44,424 nucleotides of DNA, taken from positions 1 to 44,424 of the forward strand of contig JAHFJP010000006.1 in NCBI GenBank assembly GCA_023245765.1, written 5' to 3'. A model generated the notes under the pieces. That model was not told the origin of the DNA. It ran no database searches and saw nothing but the letters and a program-made list of their open reading frames with translations. The stretch comes from Candidatus Peribacteria bacterium (GTDB lineage Bacteria; Patescibacteriota; Gracilibacteria; Peribacterales; Peribacteraceae). The first letter of the stretch is position 1; every line of letters starts with the position of its first letter. A program made the translations under genes and the position numbers. Positions 8,345 to 18,390 of this stretch are shown piece by piece.

Positions 8345-9796
8345 TTATAACGCACCCAAGTCGAGTTCTTGGTTCATCTCGATCCGTTCAACGAATTCAT
8401 GGTCGTGACTGACGAGGATGATTCCCCCTTCGTAGCGATTGAGCGCGTCGGCGATGACGGGTAAGTGACGGAAGTTGATGTGGTTGGTCGGTTCATCGAG
8501 GATGAGCAGTGTCGGTTTCTGGAGAGTGAAGCGGGCAAAACAGAGCAGGCCTTTCAGTCCTTCGGAGAGCGATCCCGCCTTTGCCTGCAATTTGTCTCCA
8601 GGAAGAAGAAAGCGCGCGGCTGTGGCGTACACCTGTTGTTTATTCGGCATCTCCATTTCCTGTTCCAGAATTTCATAGACGGTTTTCTCCATGGGAAGTC
8701 CGGAGAAGTCCTGGCGGTAGTAACCGACTTTGACGCCGTCGGCGATCACGGCACCCTTCTCCGCGCCGTTCGCCATTGCTTCGAGCAATGAACTCTTGCC
8801 GATGCCGTTTGGGCCGGTGATCAGAAGACGATGTCGGTTATGCACGGTGATTTCCACTTTCTTCTTCACCGGCTTGTGGTTCTTCATCACCGTGACGGAG
8901 CGAATCTGGACGAGGGGCTTTTTGAACGGTTCGGAATCGATGGTGAACGCGGCGAGAGTTTTATCATCGCGGCGGACCTCGACCTTGTTTTCCTCGGCTT
9001 CTTCGACTGCATCGCGCATTTTGCTCGCAAGCTTTCGCATTTTTCCGCCCTTGTGGGAGAAGAAGTTGATCTTCTCCTTCTGGCTCTGGATATCTTTTTC
9101 CATCCGGACGTTCTGGCGCTGCTCCCGTTCGATCTGCGCTTCGATTTGCTCGACGACATCGAAGTAGTCGCCGACATACTGCGTCACCTGGTGCGTGAAC
9201 GTGTCGAGATGAAGCACTCCGTGGGTAAAACTGTTGAGGAAGGCCGCATCGTGGGAGATCACAATGCAGGTTTTTTCGTACAGAACGAGGAAACCGGTGA
9301 GGTGCTCAATACCTTCGCGGTCAAGGTTGTTGGTCGGCTCATCAAGCAACAGAATGTCGGGCTCCTGGATGAGCGCAAATGCAAGGAGCAACCGGGCCTT
9401 TTGACCGCCAGAGAACGCGGAGAGTTTTTTCTCCAGCGGAGCGACGAGATGCACGACGTCGAGAACCCGGGTGATATGCCGCTCGATGTCATACTTCTTT
9501 TCGGGAAAGGCTCCTTCGAAGAATTCACGAACGGTTTTCTTGAGGTCTTCATGCGGGATGACCTGCTTGGCAATACCGATGGTCGATCCCCGTTTGATAT
9601 GAATTTCACCCTCCTGCGGTTTGAGCGCGCCGGTGATCAGCTTGAAGATGGTGCTCTTGCCGGCCCCGTTCTGACCCATAATCGTGAGCTTGGCATTCTC
9701 GCGCACCGAAAAATTGGCGCCGGCAAGCACGGGCTTATGGTGATCGTAGTGAAAATGGAGGTCCTGAAACCGCAGGAGGACATCGCCGTGATCCAT
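8345..9796 (-). CDS. ABC-F family ATP-binding protein (two ATPase domains)
   Basis: GQNGAGKST, LSGGQKARLLLAFALIQEPDILLLDEPTNNLD, GPNGIGKSSLL, ILDEPTNHIN; no TM. Confidence 0.9.
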   Translation of the reverse strand: MDHGDVLLRFQDLHFHYDHHKPVLAGANFSVRENAKLTIMGQNGAGKSTIFKLITGALKPQEGEIHIKRGSTIGIAKQVIPHEDLKKTVREFFEGAFPEKKYDIERHITRVLDVVHLVAPLEKKLSAFSGGQKARLLLAFALIQEPDILLLDEPTNNLDREGIEHLTGFLVLYEKTCIVISHDAAFLNSFTHGVLHLDTFTHQVTQYVGDYFDVVEQIEAQIEREQRQNVRMEKDIQSQKEKINFFSHKGGKMRKLASKMRDAVEEAEENKVEVRRDDKTLAAFTIDSEPFKKPLVQIRSVTVMKNHKPVKKKVEITVHNRHRLLITGPNGIGKSSLLEAMANGAEKGAVIADGVKVGYYRQDFSGLPMEKTVYEILEQEMEMPNKQQVYATAARFLLPGDKLQAKAGSLSEGLKGLLCFARFTLQKPTLLILDEPTNHINFRHLPVIADALNRYEGGIILVSHDHEFVERIEMNQELDLGAL

Positions 9797-9813
9797 AGAA
9801 AAAGAGATGTAGT

Positions 9814-9830
9814 GCAGGCCTTCGGCCTGC
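9814..9830. repeat. Palindromic element GCAGGCC-TTC-GGCCTGC
   Basis: Perfect 7-bp arms; same family as copies in proA, mvk and the trpS-rluA spacer. Confidence 0.7.
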
Positions 9831-9903
9831 GTGGCGCGGCAGTATAGCGCGAAAAAGGGCCATGACGAACGTGTATTCGCCATGACCCTCTGATGGAATC
9901 CGA

Positions 9904-10158
9904 TTACGCGGCGGCGCTGTCCTCCATCGGCATGTCGGCGGGAGCTGCCGTTGCAGCTGCGCCTTCAGCGAGGACGACGTTTGCGGCCTTCGGGCCCTTC
10001 TCGCCTTTTTCGATATCGAATTGCACGGTCTGACCGACCTGCAGGTTCTCGTACTGTCCGTTGCATGCGCTGTGGTGAAAGAACACATCAGCGGAGCCCT
10101 GGACGGAGATAAAACCGAAGCCCTTGTCGGTCTTCGTCTTGATAATTCCTGTCGTCAT
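9904..10158 (-). CDS. Cold shock protein (CspA family)
   Basis: [32 protein letters not shown]. Confidence 0.92.
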   Translation of the reverse strand: MTTGIIKTKTDKGFGFISVQGSADVFFHHSACNGQYENLQVGQTVQFDIEKGEKGPKAANVVLAEGAAATAAPADMPMEDSAAA

Positions 10159-10307
10159 GGAATAAATGAGAAAAAAGTAGAGTGTCTGTGAAGACAAGGG
10201 AGCGTACCCCTCATCTGCAGGGATAGCCACCCATTTTTCGGCTTTTCTCAGCGAAATTTCGCCTCTTTCACCTAGGAGAAACGGGCGGAAGAGAGTACGG
10301 TCAACGA

Positions 10308-10550
10308 GTGAAAAAACATGAACTCTGCCCAGTGAAAGGGTGCGGCAAGCCCACTAATGGCAAACCGTACTGCCCAAAGCATGTAACGCCTGGTCAGCGC
10401 AGGAAATTATCGAGTGATCTCGCACTGCTCATCCGCTCACACTGCTGCGACGCGCGCTGCGTGAGCGGGCAAGAACACGACATCGGCGAGCAGTACTGCA
10501 CCAAATGCAAGCAGCCGTGCGTCTGGAAGACGGGGGTCGCTGCAGCGTGA
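10308..10550 (+). CDS. Small cysteine-rich zinc-binding-like protein
   Basis: GTG start; CPVKGC...YCPKH...CCDARC...YCTKCKQPC. Confidence 0.55.
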   Translation: MKKHELCPVKGCGKPTNGKPYCPKHVTPGQRRKLSSDLALLIRSHCCDARCVSGQEHDIGEQYCTKCKQPCVWKTGVAAA

Positions 10551-10602
10551 ATGACGCAATGACATCTCGTGAAATAGGCCTTTTTGCCGTATTCTTTGAC
10601 CA

Positions 10603-11703
10603 ATGACCCCCCTCTACCGCCGTATCGTCGTGAAAGTCGGCACCAACGTGCTGACGACCGCTGATGGACTGCTGAATGATGACGTGATGGCATCGCTCAT
10701 CGGCCAGATCGCGGATTTGAAGGAGAGCAGTGTCGAAGTGATTCTGGTCTCATCCGGCGCGGTCTCTGCCGGTCGTGGCATACTCAAAACTTCGAAGCTG
10801 AGCTTGCCCCGAGCGAGCGAAGCGAGTCGAGGGGTTGCGTCACGACAAGTCCTTGCAGCTGTGGGCCAAGTGGAATTGATGCATCGATACAGCAGACTAT
10901 TGAAAAAACATGACGTCACCTGCGCTCAGGTCCTCGCGACCAAGGAGGACTTCCGCGACCGGCAGCACTACCTGAACATGCGCGACTGCTTCACGGCGCT
11001 CCTGCAGGAGAAGATTGTGCCGGTGGTGAATGAAAATGACGTTGTATCGGTCAGCGAACTGATGTTCACCGATAATGACGAACTCGCGGCGCTGATCGCC
11101 TCGATGGTCAACGCTGACGCGCTGATCCTGCTGACGAGCGTCGACGGGATTCAGATCACGAACCCAGACGGTACCAGCGCGGTTCTTCGAACCGCAAATA
11201 AAGAAAGCGATTGGAAAGATCACCTCCGCGCCGAAAAATCTTCCTTCGGCCGCGGCGGCATGCAGACCAAGTGCCGTAACGCCCAGCGTCTCGCAACGCT
11301 CGGTGTAACAACGCATATCGCAAAAGGAACAACGCCGGGCATCCTCGGAACGATCTTCGCTGGCAAGGCCGTCGGGACGGTTTTCCCCGCACGCAAAGCA
11401 AAATCGAGCGTCAAGCGCTGGGTGGCGGAGAGCGAGGGCGCGGAGAAAGGCGTCATCATCGTGAACCAATGCGCGCGGGAGATCCTGAGCGCGACCGACA
11501 AAGCCGTCAGTCTCCTGCCGGTCGGGATCGTCGGGATCGAAGGGGAATTCACCAAAGGAGACGTGGTTCGCATTCGTGATGACACGGGAAAAGACATCGG
11601 CCTCGGAATCGCGCAGTACGCTGCAGGCACCGCGCGCGACGCAATGGGGAAGAAAGGGCAGAAAGCCCTTGTACACTACGACTACCTCTACCTGTTCCCA
11701 TGA
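10603..11703 (+). CDS. proB: Glutamate 5-kinase (with C-terminal PUA domain)
   Basis: VVKVGTNVLTTADG, ILVSSGAVSAGR, VPVVNENDVVSV, GRGGMQTKC motifs. Confidence 0.92.
   Translation: MTPLYRRIVVKVGTNVLTTADGLLNDDVMASLIGQIADLKESSVEVILVSSGAVSAGRGILKTSKLSLPRASEASRGVASRQVLAAVGQVELMHRYSRLLKKHDVTCAQVLATKEDFRDRQHYLNMRDCFTALLQEKIVPVVNENDVVSVSELMFTDNDELAALIASMVNADALILLTSVDGIQITNPDGTSAVLRTANKESDWKDHLRAEKSSFGRGGMQTKCRNAQRLATLGVTTHIAKGTTPGILGTIFAGKAVGTVFPARKAKSSVKRWVAESEGAEKGVIIVNQCAREILSATDKAVSLLPVGIVGIEGEFTKGDVVRIRDDTGKDIGLGIAQYAAGTARDAMGKKGQKALVHYDYLYLFP
10807..10834. repeat. Palindromic repeat inserted in-frame in proB (CCCCGAGCGAGCGAAGCGAGTCGAGGGG)
   Basis: Encodes 'PRASEASRG', an unexpected segment of proB; same GAGCGAAGCGA core as intergenic repeats. 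Confidence 0.7.
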
Positions 11704-12488
11704 AGGAAACCATTGCCATCATCGGCGCGGGCAACATGGGCACCGCATTCTACAAAGGAGTGCGTGAGCACCTGAACCGCGTGCGGATCAATCTCTGCGA
11801 CAAAAATATGGAGAAGCTGACCGCACTGGATGCTGAGCACATCTATACCGACCCCGCCAAAGCCGTCGCCGAAGCGAGCGTCGTGCTGCTCGCGGTCAAA
11901 CCCCAGTCAGCCCAGGCTCTGCTCGCGCCCCTCTCTCCCGCTCTCAAGCACCATCTGATCATCTCGATCATGGCAGGCATCAGCATCACTACACTCGAAC
12001 AGTGGACGGGGGCAACAGCTGTGGTCCGGGCAATGCCGAATCTCCCCGCGCAGGTGGCACGCGGTCTTACCGGATGGACAGCGTCCGCGGGAACCGATGA
12101 CAAGGAGCGCGCGTTCGTGAAAGAACTCTTTCTATCCGTGGGACAGGAGATCGAACTGGAAAACGAATCGATGCTGGATTCACTGACGCCGCTCTCAGGC
12201 TCCGGACCCGCATATTTCTTTTTGCTCGCTGAACTGATCGCCGCAAAAGCGATCAAAGAAGGATTCACGGAGAAGCAGGCGAATCTCATCGCACGCGAGA
12301 CGCTCATCGGCAGCGCGCTGCTGCTGGACGAAGACCCCCGCGGCGTTCGCGACATGCGCATCGCCGTGACGTCCAAAGCGGGTGTCACGGAAGCTGCTCT
12401 GCGTTCATTGAATGACGCAAAGTTTGAGAATATCTTCGCCGAAGCCATCGACCGCGCCATCGCCCGTTCCCGCGAGCTCAACGCATGA
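11700..12488 (+). CDS. proC: Pyrroline-5-carboxylate reductase
   Basis: [49 protein letters not shown]; overlaps proB by 4 nt. Confidence 0.93.
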   Translation: MKETIAIIGAGNMGTAFYKGVREHLNRVRINLCDKNMEKLTALDAEHIYTDPAKAVAEASVVLLAVKPQSAQALLAPLSPALKHHLIISIMAGISITTLEQWTGATAVVRAMPNLPAQVARGLTGWTASAGTDDKERAFVKELFLSVGQEIELENESMLDSLTPLSGSGPAYFFLLAELIAAKAIKEGFTEKQANLIARETLIGSALLLDEDPRGVRDMRIAVTSKAGVTEAALRSLNDAKFENIFAEAIDRAIARSRELNA

Positions 12489-13741
12489 ATGCGATCACCT
12501 CCGCACTGGCAAAGACAAAACGCGCCAGTGCAGGTCTTCGACCTGCGGGCTTGCCGGAAGAGAAGCGCATTGCCGTTCTGAAAGATCTCGCAGCCGAGAT
12601 TATCAGGAGTGAGAAGAAAATTCTCGCCGCGAATGCGAAGGATCTGAAAAGAATGAACGAATCTGATCCGCGCTTTGACCGTCTCGCGTTGAGTCCCGCA
12701 CGTCTCAAAGGCATTTCTGATGATCTACGCGCTGTCGCATCACTCCCCTCTCCCCTGGGAAAAATTCTGGAGAAACGAACGCGTCCGAACGGTCTGCAGT
12801 TGACGAAGCTGACCGTGCCGCTCGGCGTCATCGGCATCATCTACGAGGCGAGACCCAATGTGACCGTCGACGTCTTCTCGCTTTGCTTCAAAGCAGGGAA
12901 CGCCTGCGTGCTCAAGGGTGGAACGGACGCAAGCGACAGCAATGCCGCACTCGTCGCCATCATTCAGTCCGTGCTGAAGAAGCATCACGTTGATCCGAAT
13001 GTGATCCTCCTCTTGCCTTCAAACCGCATAGCCGTCGCGGCCATGATGACCGCGCATGGGCTGATCGACGTCCTGATCCCCCGCGGGAGTCAGGCATTGA
13101 TCGAATTTGTCCGCAAGACCGCAAAGATTCCGGTCATCGAAACCGGTGCCGGCATCGTTCACACTTATGTGGATGCGAGTGCGGATGTGAAGAAGGCTGC
13201 GGACATTATCTTCAACGCCAAGACCCGTCGTCCGAGCGTCTGTAACGCGCTCGATACACTGCTCATTCATCAATCACACCTGAAGAACCTGCCGGCGCTC
13301 ACAGCTCCCCTCATCAGGAAACGCGTGTCGATCTTCGCCGATCCCCCGGCGCTGAAAGCTCTCAAGGGACGATATCCCGCGACACTTCTGAAGAAAGCGC
13401 AGCCGAAGCACTTCGGCACCGAATTCCTCTCGCTGAAGATGTCGATCAAGACCGTGAAGAATCTTGATGATGCTCTGGCACACATTGACCGCCATGGCTC
13501 GGCGCATAGCGAAGCAATCATCGCGGAGAACAAGAAGATCATCGATCGTTTTTTGAACGAAGTCGACGCCGCCGCGGTCTTCGCCAATGCCTCTACCGCA
13601 TTCAGTGATGGCGGCGAATTCGGCATGGGCAGCGAGATCGGCATCAGCACGCAAAAGCTCCACGCGCGGGGTCCCATGGGGTTGCATGAGCTCACGTCCT
13701 ACAAATGGATCGTCCGCGGGAAGGGGCAGGTGCGGATTTAA
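12485..13741 (+). CDS. proA: Glutamate-5-semialdehyde dehydrogenase
   Basis: [48 protein letters not shown]; overlaps proC by 4 nt. Confidence 0.93.
   Translation: MNAITSALAKTKRASAGLRPAGLPEEKRIAVLKDLAAEIIRSEKKILAANAKDLKRMNESDPRFDRLALSPARLKGISDDLRAVASLPSPLGKILEKRTRPNGLQLTKLTVPLGVIGIIYEARPNVTVDVFSLCFKAGNACVLKGGTDASDSNAALVAIIQSVLKKHHVDPNVILLLPSNRIAVAAMMTAHGLIDVLIPRGSQALIEFVRKTAKIPVIETGAGIVHTYVDASADVKKAADIIFNAKTRRPSVCNALDTLLIHQSHLKNLPALTAPLIRKRVSIFADPPALKALKGRYPATLLKKAQPKHFGTEFLSLKMSIKTVKNLDDALAHIDRHGSAHSEAIIAENKKIIDRFLNEVDAAAVFANASTAFSDGGEFGMGSEIGISTQKLHARGPMGLHELTSYKWIVRGKGQVRI
12530..12546. repeat. Palindromic element in-frame in proA (GCAGGTC-TTC-GACCTGC)
   Basis: Encodes SAGLRPAG near the proA N-terminus. 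Confidence 0.75.
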
Positions 13742-13824
13742 TTTGCCAGATCACCACGTTATAGGTCTAGAATACAAGCGATCTCCCCAGGGCTTCGTCG
13801 GTGCCCTGATCTTCCGCGAATTCT

Positions 13825-15180
13825 ATGCAGCTGTCGGTTCTCCTCGAGCATGTCGACGCTCTCCTCGGCCAGAAAGACGATGTACGGCTCAAGAGCCTGC
13901 TCCTCAGCCGCACAGCACAGGAACTGGCACACGTCATCGACGGACTTGAGCACGGCAAACGCAAGACCTTCGCCACATTGCCTCCCGAACTCCAGGCCGA
14001 TGTCGTTCTGCAGATGAATACGGAGAGCCGACAGTACATTCTCCCCAAGCTCTCTGATCACGCGCTGGCGCGCTTTTTGCATTTTATGGAGGAAGACAAT
14101 GCCGCGGACACGCTCCAGGTGCTGCCGGAGGAACGCCGGCCGGGAGTTCTGCAGAACATAAAACCGGAGAAGCGGGTGAAGATCGAAAAGCTGCTGCTGT
14201 TCCATCCCGAAACCGCAGGCGGCATCATGGATCTGAACTTCATCGTTGCGGAACCCGAAACGCCCGTCGCGGCGGTGATCACGATCGTCAAGGACCACGC
14301 ACGGGAACACAAGCAGGTTCCAGTCGTTATCGTCCATGGACAGAAGGGCGCCGGGTGGGTCCCCGCGCGCGCGCTGATCTCGGCGGCGCCGGGCATCACC
14401 ATCGGCGATCTCATTCGTCCGATGCAGGCGGTGAACCACACCGCCGACCGGGAGAAGGTCCTCGCGCTGATGGGCAAGGAGAACGCCGACGTCGTGCGGG
14501 TGACCGACGAGCATCACAAAACGCTCGGCGTCATCCACCTGCATGATCTGCTGCGTGTTGCGCAGGCCGAAGCGAGTGAAGACGTCTACCGCATGGGTGC
14601 CGTCGGACTGATTGACGCCAGTTACCTCGAAAGCAGCTTCGCGACAATCTGGCGCAAGCGCGTCGGCTGGCTCTCGGTGCTCTTTGTCGCGGAACTGTTC
14701 ACCTTTACCGCCTTGTCGCGGTTTGAGTCCTCCATCGCCGCAGTCACCGCGCTCGCGCTCTTCGTCCCCCTCTGTATTTCCACCGGTGGCAACAGCGGCT
14801 CGCAGGCGGCGACGCTCGTCACGCGCGCGATGGCCCTCGGACACATCACCACACGCGACTGGTGGAGAGTCCTGCGACGCGAACTGATGATGGGCGTCGC
14901 GCTCGGAATCGCTTTGGGCGCCGTGGCATTCGCGCGCGCGTCCTTTACGCCACAGCATGTGCTCGGAGGCATCGACCGCTGGGTGATGGGATTGGTCATC
15001 GGCATCTCGGTGGCAATAATCTGCCTCTGGGGAACGCTCGTCGGTTCGATGCTGCCAATCTTCTTCCGGAAGATGGGCTTCGATCCTGCATACGCATCGA
15101 GCCCGTTCGTCGCCACATTCGTGGACGTCACCGGCATCGTGATCTACTTCTCGATCGCCAACGCCTTCATCCTGGGCTGA
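13825..15180 (+). CDS. mgtE: Magnesium transporter MgtE-like
   Basis: MgtE N domain, CBS region, TM domain with PLCISTGGNSGSQAATLVTRAMALG. Confidence 0.9.
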   Translation: MQLSVLLEHVDALLGQKDDVRLKSLLLSRTAQELAHVIDGLEHGKRKTFATLPPELQADVVLQMNTESRQYILPKLSDHALARFLHFMEEDNAADTLQVLPEERRPGVLQNIKPEKRVKIEKLLLFHPETAGGIMDLNFIVAEPETPVAAVITIVKDHAREHKQVPVVIVHGQKGAGWVPARALISAAPGITIGDLIRPMQAVNHTADREKVLALMGKENADVVRVTDEHHKTLGVIHLHDLLRVAQAEASEDVYRMGAVGLIDASYLESSFATIWRKRVGWLSVLFVAELFTFTALSRFESSIAAVTALALFVPLCISTGGNSGSQAATLVTRAMALGHITTRDWWRVLRRELMMGVALGIALGAVAFARASFTPQHVLGGIDRWVMGLVIGISVAIICLWGTLVGSMLPIFFRKMGFDPAYASSPFVATFVDVTGIVIYFSIANAFILG

Positions 15181-15181
15181 C

Positions 15182-15688
15182 ATGCGCTGTATTGCCGTCG
15201 TCGGCATGAACGGGGCAGGCAAGACGACCTTCGGCAAGCGGTTGGCAGGCAAACTCGGCATGAAGCGCTTCGATACCGATCGCGCATTTGAGGAGAAGCA
15301 CGGCGATCATCATCAGTTTATCGGGAAGCACGGATGGGACCGATACAGATCCGAAGAGGAACGGATTGTTCTCGATGCATTGATGCCAGGGTTCGTCGTC
15401 ATTCTGAGTGGAGGGGCGATCGAATCCTCTGCTGTCCGCAGCGCCCTCAAAGAACATGCAATCGTCATCTGGCTCCAGGCGGGGTCCAAGCGCATCCACA
15501 AGCATCTCCAGCGCGCGAAAGTCGCCCGACCGGAATTCGCGGCCGGACTCCACCGCGGAAAAGTCGATGAATTAACGGAGGCCCGCAATCCTCATTACGA
15601 AGACGTCGCCGATATCGCGGTTGCGCCCTCCGTTCCCTTTAGCGGTCAGATTCCGTTCGCACTCAAAGAATTGGAGAAATTGGGGTAG
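15182..15688 (+). CDS. Shikimate kinase-like P-loop kinase
   Basis: VVGMNGAGKTTFGKRLAGKLGMKRFDTDRAFE...ILSGGAI. Confidence 0.75.
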   Translation: MRCIAVVGMNGAGKTTFGKRLAGKLGMKRFDTDRAFEEKHGDHHQFIGKHGWDRYRSEEERIVLDALMPGFVVILSGGAIESSAVRSALKEHAIVIWLQAGSKRIHKHLQRAKVARPEFAAGLHRGKVDELTEARNPHYEDVADIAVAPSVPFSGQIPFALKELEKLG

Positions 15689-15699
15689 ACTGTCCGTCC

Positions 15700-16206
15700 A
15701 TGCAGAATCTGATCCTCGTCGATACTGATAATCGCAAGCTTGGTGTGATGCCTCGGCAGGAAGCTCATGCATCTCCGGGAACGCTCCACCGCGCATTCTC
15801 GATCTACATTTTCCGCAAGAACGGCACGGAACTTCTCATTCAAAAGCGAAGCGGTAAGAAGCTCTTTGCCGGGCTGTGGGCCAACAGCTGCTGCAGCCAT
15901 CCACGTGAAGGCGAAGAGATCACAGACGTGGCTCCACGGCGACTGCAGGAAGAACTCGGCTTCACTTGTGCGCTGACTCCTGTCGGCGAATTCGTCTATC
16001 AGGCGGAGGATCCTGATGGAAAAGGCGCCGAGCATGAACATGTGACGGTGTTCCGGGGCGATGTGAAAGACGATGTGACGGTAAAGGCGAATCCTGATGA
16101 AGTTGCGGAGTGGAAGTGGATCCCCGTGAAGGACCTTCGTGACGATATGAAGAATCATCCGGATAATTACGCTCCCTGGTTCCACATCGGAATACAGAAA
16201 ACGTAA
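15700..16206 (+). CDS. idi: Isopentenyl-diphosphate delta-isomerase type I (Nudix)
   Basis: LHRAFSIYIFRKNGTELLIQKRSGKKLFAGLWANSCCSHPREGE...RRLQEELGF. Confidence 0.9.
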   Translation: MQNLILVDTDNRKLGVMPRQEAHASPGTLHRAFSIYIFRKNGTELLIQKRSGKKLFAGLWANSCCSHPREGEEITDVAPRRLQEELGFTCALTPVGEFVYQAEDPDGKGAEHEHVTVFRGDVKDDVTVKANPDEVAEWKWIPVKDLRDDMKNHPDNYAPWFHIGIQKT

Positions 16207-16245
16207 TTTTTCACTTTTCACTTTTCATTTTTCACTTTCGCTCCG

Positions 16246-16926
16246 ATGCCTTCAAACTCTCCTATCCACCTCGCGATCATCCCCGACGGCAATCGCCGCT
16301 GGGCAAAAAAGCGCATGCTCCAGCCGTGGAAAGGCCACGAGACGGCGATTGAAAACTTCCGAGGAATCACCGAGTGGTGCAGGAACGATCCGCGCGTGAG
16401 CATCCTCACCGTCTGGTGCTTCTCGACGGAGAACTGGAAGCGCGACCCGCAGGAGATCGACATGCTGATGAAGATCTATGAGGAGTATTTGGGGAAAGAG
16501 CGGAAGGGATTCATCGAAAAGAAGACACGCTTTCTGCATTCGGGACGTCTCGACCGCATTCCCCCGTCCCTCGCAGCGCTGATCAAGGAAGTGGAGGACG
16601 AAACGAAAGACCAGACGGAGTTCACCCTCAACCTCGCGGTCGATTACGGAGGAAAAGATGAACTCCTCCGCGCGATGAAGAAGATCGAAGATCCTCAGAC
16701 TCTGACGGAGGACTCCTTCCGCACACTGCTCGATCATCCGGATCTACCTGATCTTGATCTGATTATCCGCACATCGGGGGAGCAGCGGACGAGCAACTTC
16801 TTTCTGTGGGAGAGCACGTACGCGGAGTGGGTATTCTTGGACAAACTGTTCCCGGATCTGACGGCGGAAGATGTTAAAAAAGCAGTTACGGATTTCGGCA
16901 ATAGAACACGGCGATTCGGAGGGTGA
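16246..16926 (+). CDS. uppS: Isoprenyl (undecaprenyl) diphosphate synthase
   Basis: HLAIIPDGNRRWAKKR, FSTENWKR, DLIIRTSGEQRTSNFFLWESTYAEWVF. Confidence 0.93.
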   Translation: MPSNSPIHLAIIPDGNRRWAKKRMLQPWKGHETAIENFRGITEWCRNDPRVSILTVWCFSTENWKRDPQEIDMLMKIYEEYLGKERKGFIEKKTRFLHSGRLDRIPPSLAALIKEVEDETKDQTEFTLNLAVDYGGKDELLRAMKKIEDPQTLTEDSFRTLLDHPDLPDLDLIIRTSGEQRTSNFFLWESTYAEWVFLDKLFPDLTAEDVKKAVTDFGNRTRRFGG

Positions 16927-16928
16927 AA

Positions 16929-17327
16929 TCACTTGTCATCCTCATCATCTTCAAATCGATGACCGACCGGGAAAAGACGATAGACGCCGTCTTTTGCCAT
17001 CTTCACTTCATGATGTACGACTTCTCCAATAATGAGAGGTTGCGGTTTCAGGGTTTTCAAAAACCCTACGACGCACTGGTGAAGTGCCTCTGATACTTCA
17101 TTCAGATCAGGTTGCGCTGAAAATCTCAGAGCCTTCACCATATCCAGCAATCGGCCGATATCATCGGCATCGAAAGAAAGATTGTGATCATTGATGGCAC
17201 CCTGGATGAAACCAAAAACCGTACTGGCAAAATCGACGTCCCCGAAAAGGGCGAAAGGGGGTTCGTCGCGTAAATGATCATGCAACTGGTCTTGTACACT
17301 ATCCAATCGATCTATTGTTTTTCCCAT
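16929..17327 (-). CDS. Hypothetical protein
   Basis: MGKTIDRLDSVQDQLHDHLRDEPPFALFGDVDFAS...; start trimmed. Confidence 0.55.
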   Translation of the reverse strand: MGKTIDRLDSVQDQLHDHLRDEPPFALFGDVDFASTVFGFIQGAINDHNLSFDADDIGRLLDMVKALRFSAQPDLNEVSEALHQCVVGFLKTLKPQPLIIGEVVHHEVKMAKDGVYRLFPVGHRFEDDEDDK

Positions 17328-17365
17328 AGGAGAGGGATTCTCCGTCGAGGGGTAGAATCGTGTCA

Positions 17366-18175
17366 ATGCCAAAGAAGAACTCCTCCTTCGCCCCCGGCAA
17401 GATGATCCTCTCCGGCGAGTACGCCGTCGTCTTCGGATACCCCGGCATCGCGGTTCCAACGCATGCGGGAGTGGAGGTGACGCTGGAGGAAACGGGAGTC
17501 TCGCCGATGGAGATTGTTCTTGAAGGATTGTTTGAGGGCAAAGCGTACCCGCGAAAAATCGTCGACCTCTGCATCCGAACCAGCGCGGGTCTTCGACCCG
17601 CGGAAAGAGGAATTTCCACCGGAACGCTGAGGATCAACAACCAGATTCCCGTCGGACGCGGGATGGGTTCATCGACCGCGCTGACGATCGCGATTTGCCG
17701 CGTGCTGCTGGGAGCAGAGAACAAAACGCAGGCAATACTCGTCGAAGACCTGATCAATCCGGGCAATAGTGGACTGGATTTTTCGGTCATCTGGGCCAAT
17801 CGTCCCGTGAAATTCAAAAAAGGATTGTCGCCCGAGCCGCTGCATCTGGATCTCACATTTCTGAAGAACGCCAAGCTGATCGATACCGGCAAACCCGGCG
17901 AGACGACTGCGGAGCTCGTCGCATGGATGCGCGAACGGGAGAAGGAGGTGAAGGCACATCTGGACATGATCGGACACTGCACTGAGCGATTGCTCGCCGG
18001 TGAAGACCCGATGACCGTCATCCGCGATCATCACCGGGCACAGATTGCCCTCGGTGTCGTTCCGCAGGCCGTTCAGGAGTTGATAGCGAATATCGAAAAA
18101 TCCGGCGGCGCGGCGAAAGTGCTCGGAGCGGGAGCACGAACAGGAGGGGGTGGGATGATTCTCGTTTTTCAGTAA
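17366..18175 (+). CDS. GHMP kinase, probably mevalonate kinase
   Basis: FAPGKMILSGEYAVVFGYPGIAVPT; PVGRGMGSSTALTIA; GAAKVLGAGARTGGGGMILV; TAGAAT 7 nt upstream of ATG. Confidence 0.8.
   Translation: MPKKNSSFAPGKMILSGEYAVVFGYPGIAVPTHAGVEVTLEETGVSPMEIVLEGLFEGKAYPRKIVDLCIRTSAGLRPAERGISTGTLRINNQIPVGRGMGSSTALTIAICRVLLGAENKTQAILVEDLINPGNSGLDFSVIWANRPVKFKKGLSPEPLHLDLTFLKNAKLIDTGKPGETTAELVAWMREREKEVKAHLDMIGHCTERLLAGEDPMTVIRDHHRAQIALGVVPQAVQELIANIEKSGGAAKVLGAGARTGGGGMILVFQ
17584..17602. repeat. Palindromic element in-frame in the GHMP kinase (CGCGGGTC-TTC-GACCCGCG)
   Basis: Encodes SAGLRPAE. Confidence 0.75.
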
Positions 18176-18324
18176 ACAAAACAGTAAACACAAACATGGG
18201 TGGCCCGCGCGCCACGGGGGGTGAAGGGGATCCTGAAGAAACGCGGAAGAGTGCGATGCTCTTCAACCGAGCAACAGATTGGTTTCGCGCTGCGGCGCGA
18301 GTTGGCGCGCGCCGCCTTTCTTTT

Positions 18325-18360
18325 TGGCCATTTTCTTTGGCGGGACAAAGAAAATGGCCA
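18325..18360. repeat. Hairpin repeat TGGCCATTTTCTTTG-GCGGGA-CAAAGAAAATGGCCA
   Basis: 15-bp perfect inverted repeat; related element with 16-bp arms at 28411..28448. Confidence 0.85.
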
Positions 18361-18390
18361 TCGAACAGTTCTCCGCTAAAATCGCTGTCC

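Noticed and set aside
8831-9847. 338-aa plus-strand ORF opposite ABC-F
   Set aside because: Antisense to a clear ABC-F gene
13759-15261. 500-aa minus-strand ORF
   Set aside because: Antisense to mgtE; Asp/Arg/His-rich composition typical of a shadow frame in GC-rich DNA; no recognisable domain
18196-18390. N-terminal extension of the MVD ORF
   Set aside because: The 65 extra codons are formed by the hairpin repeat; homology begins at ATG 18391, which has TAAAAT 8 nt upstream
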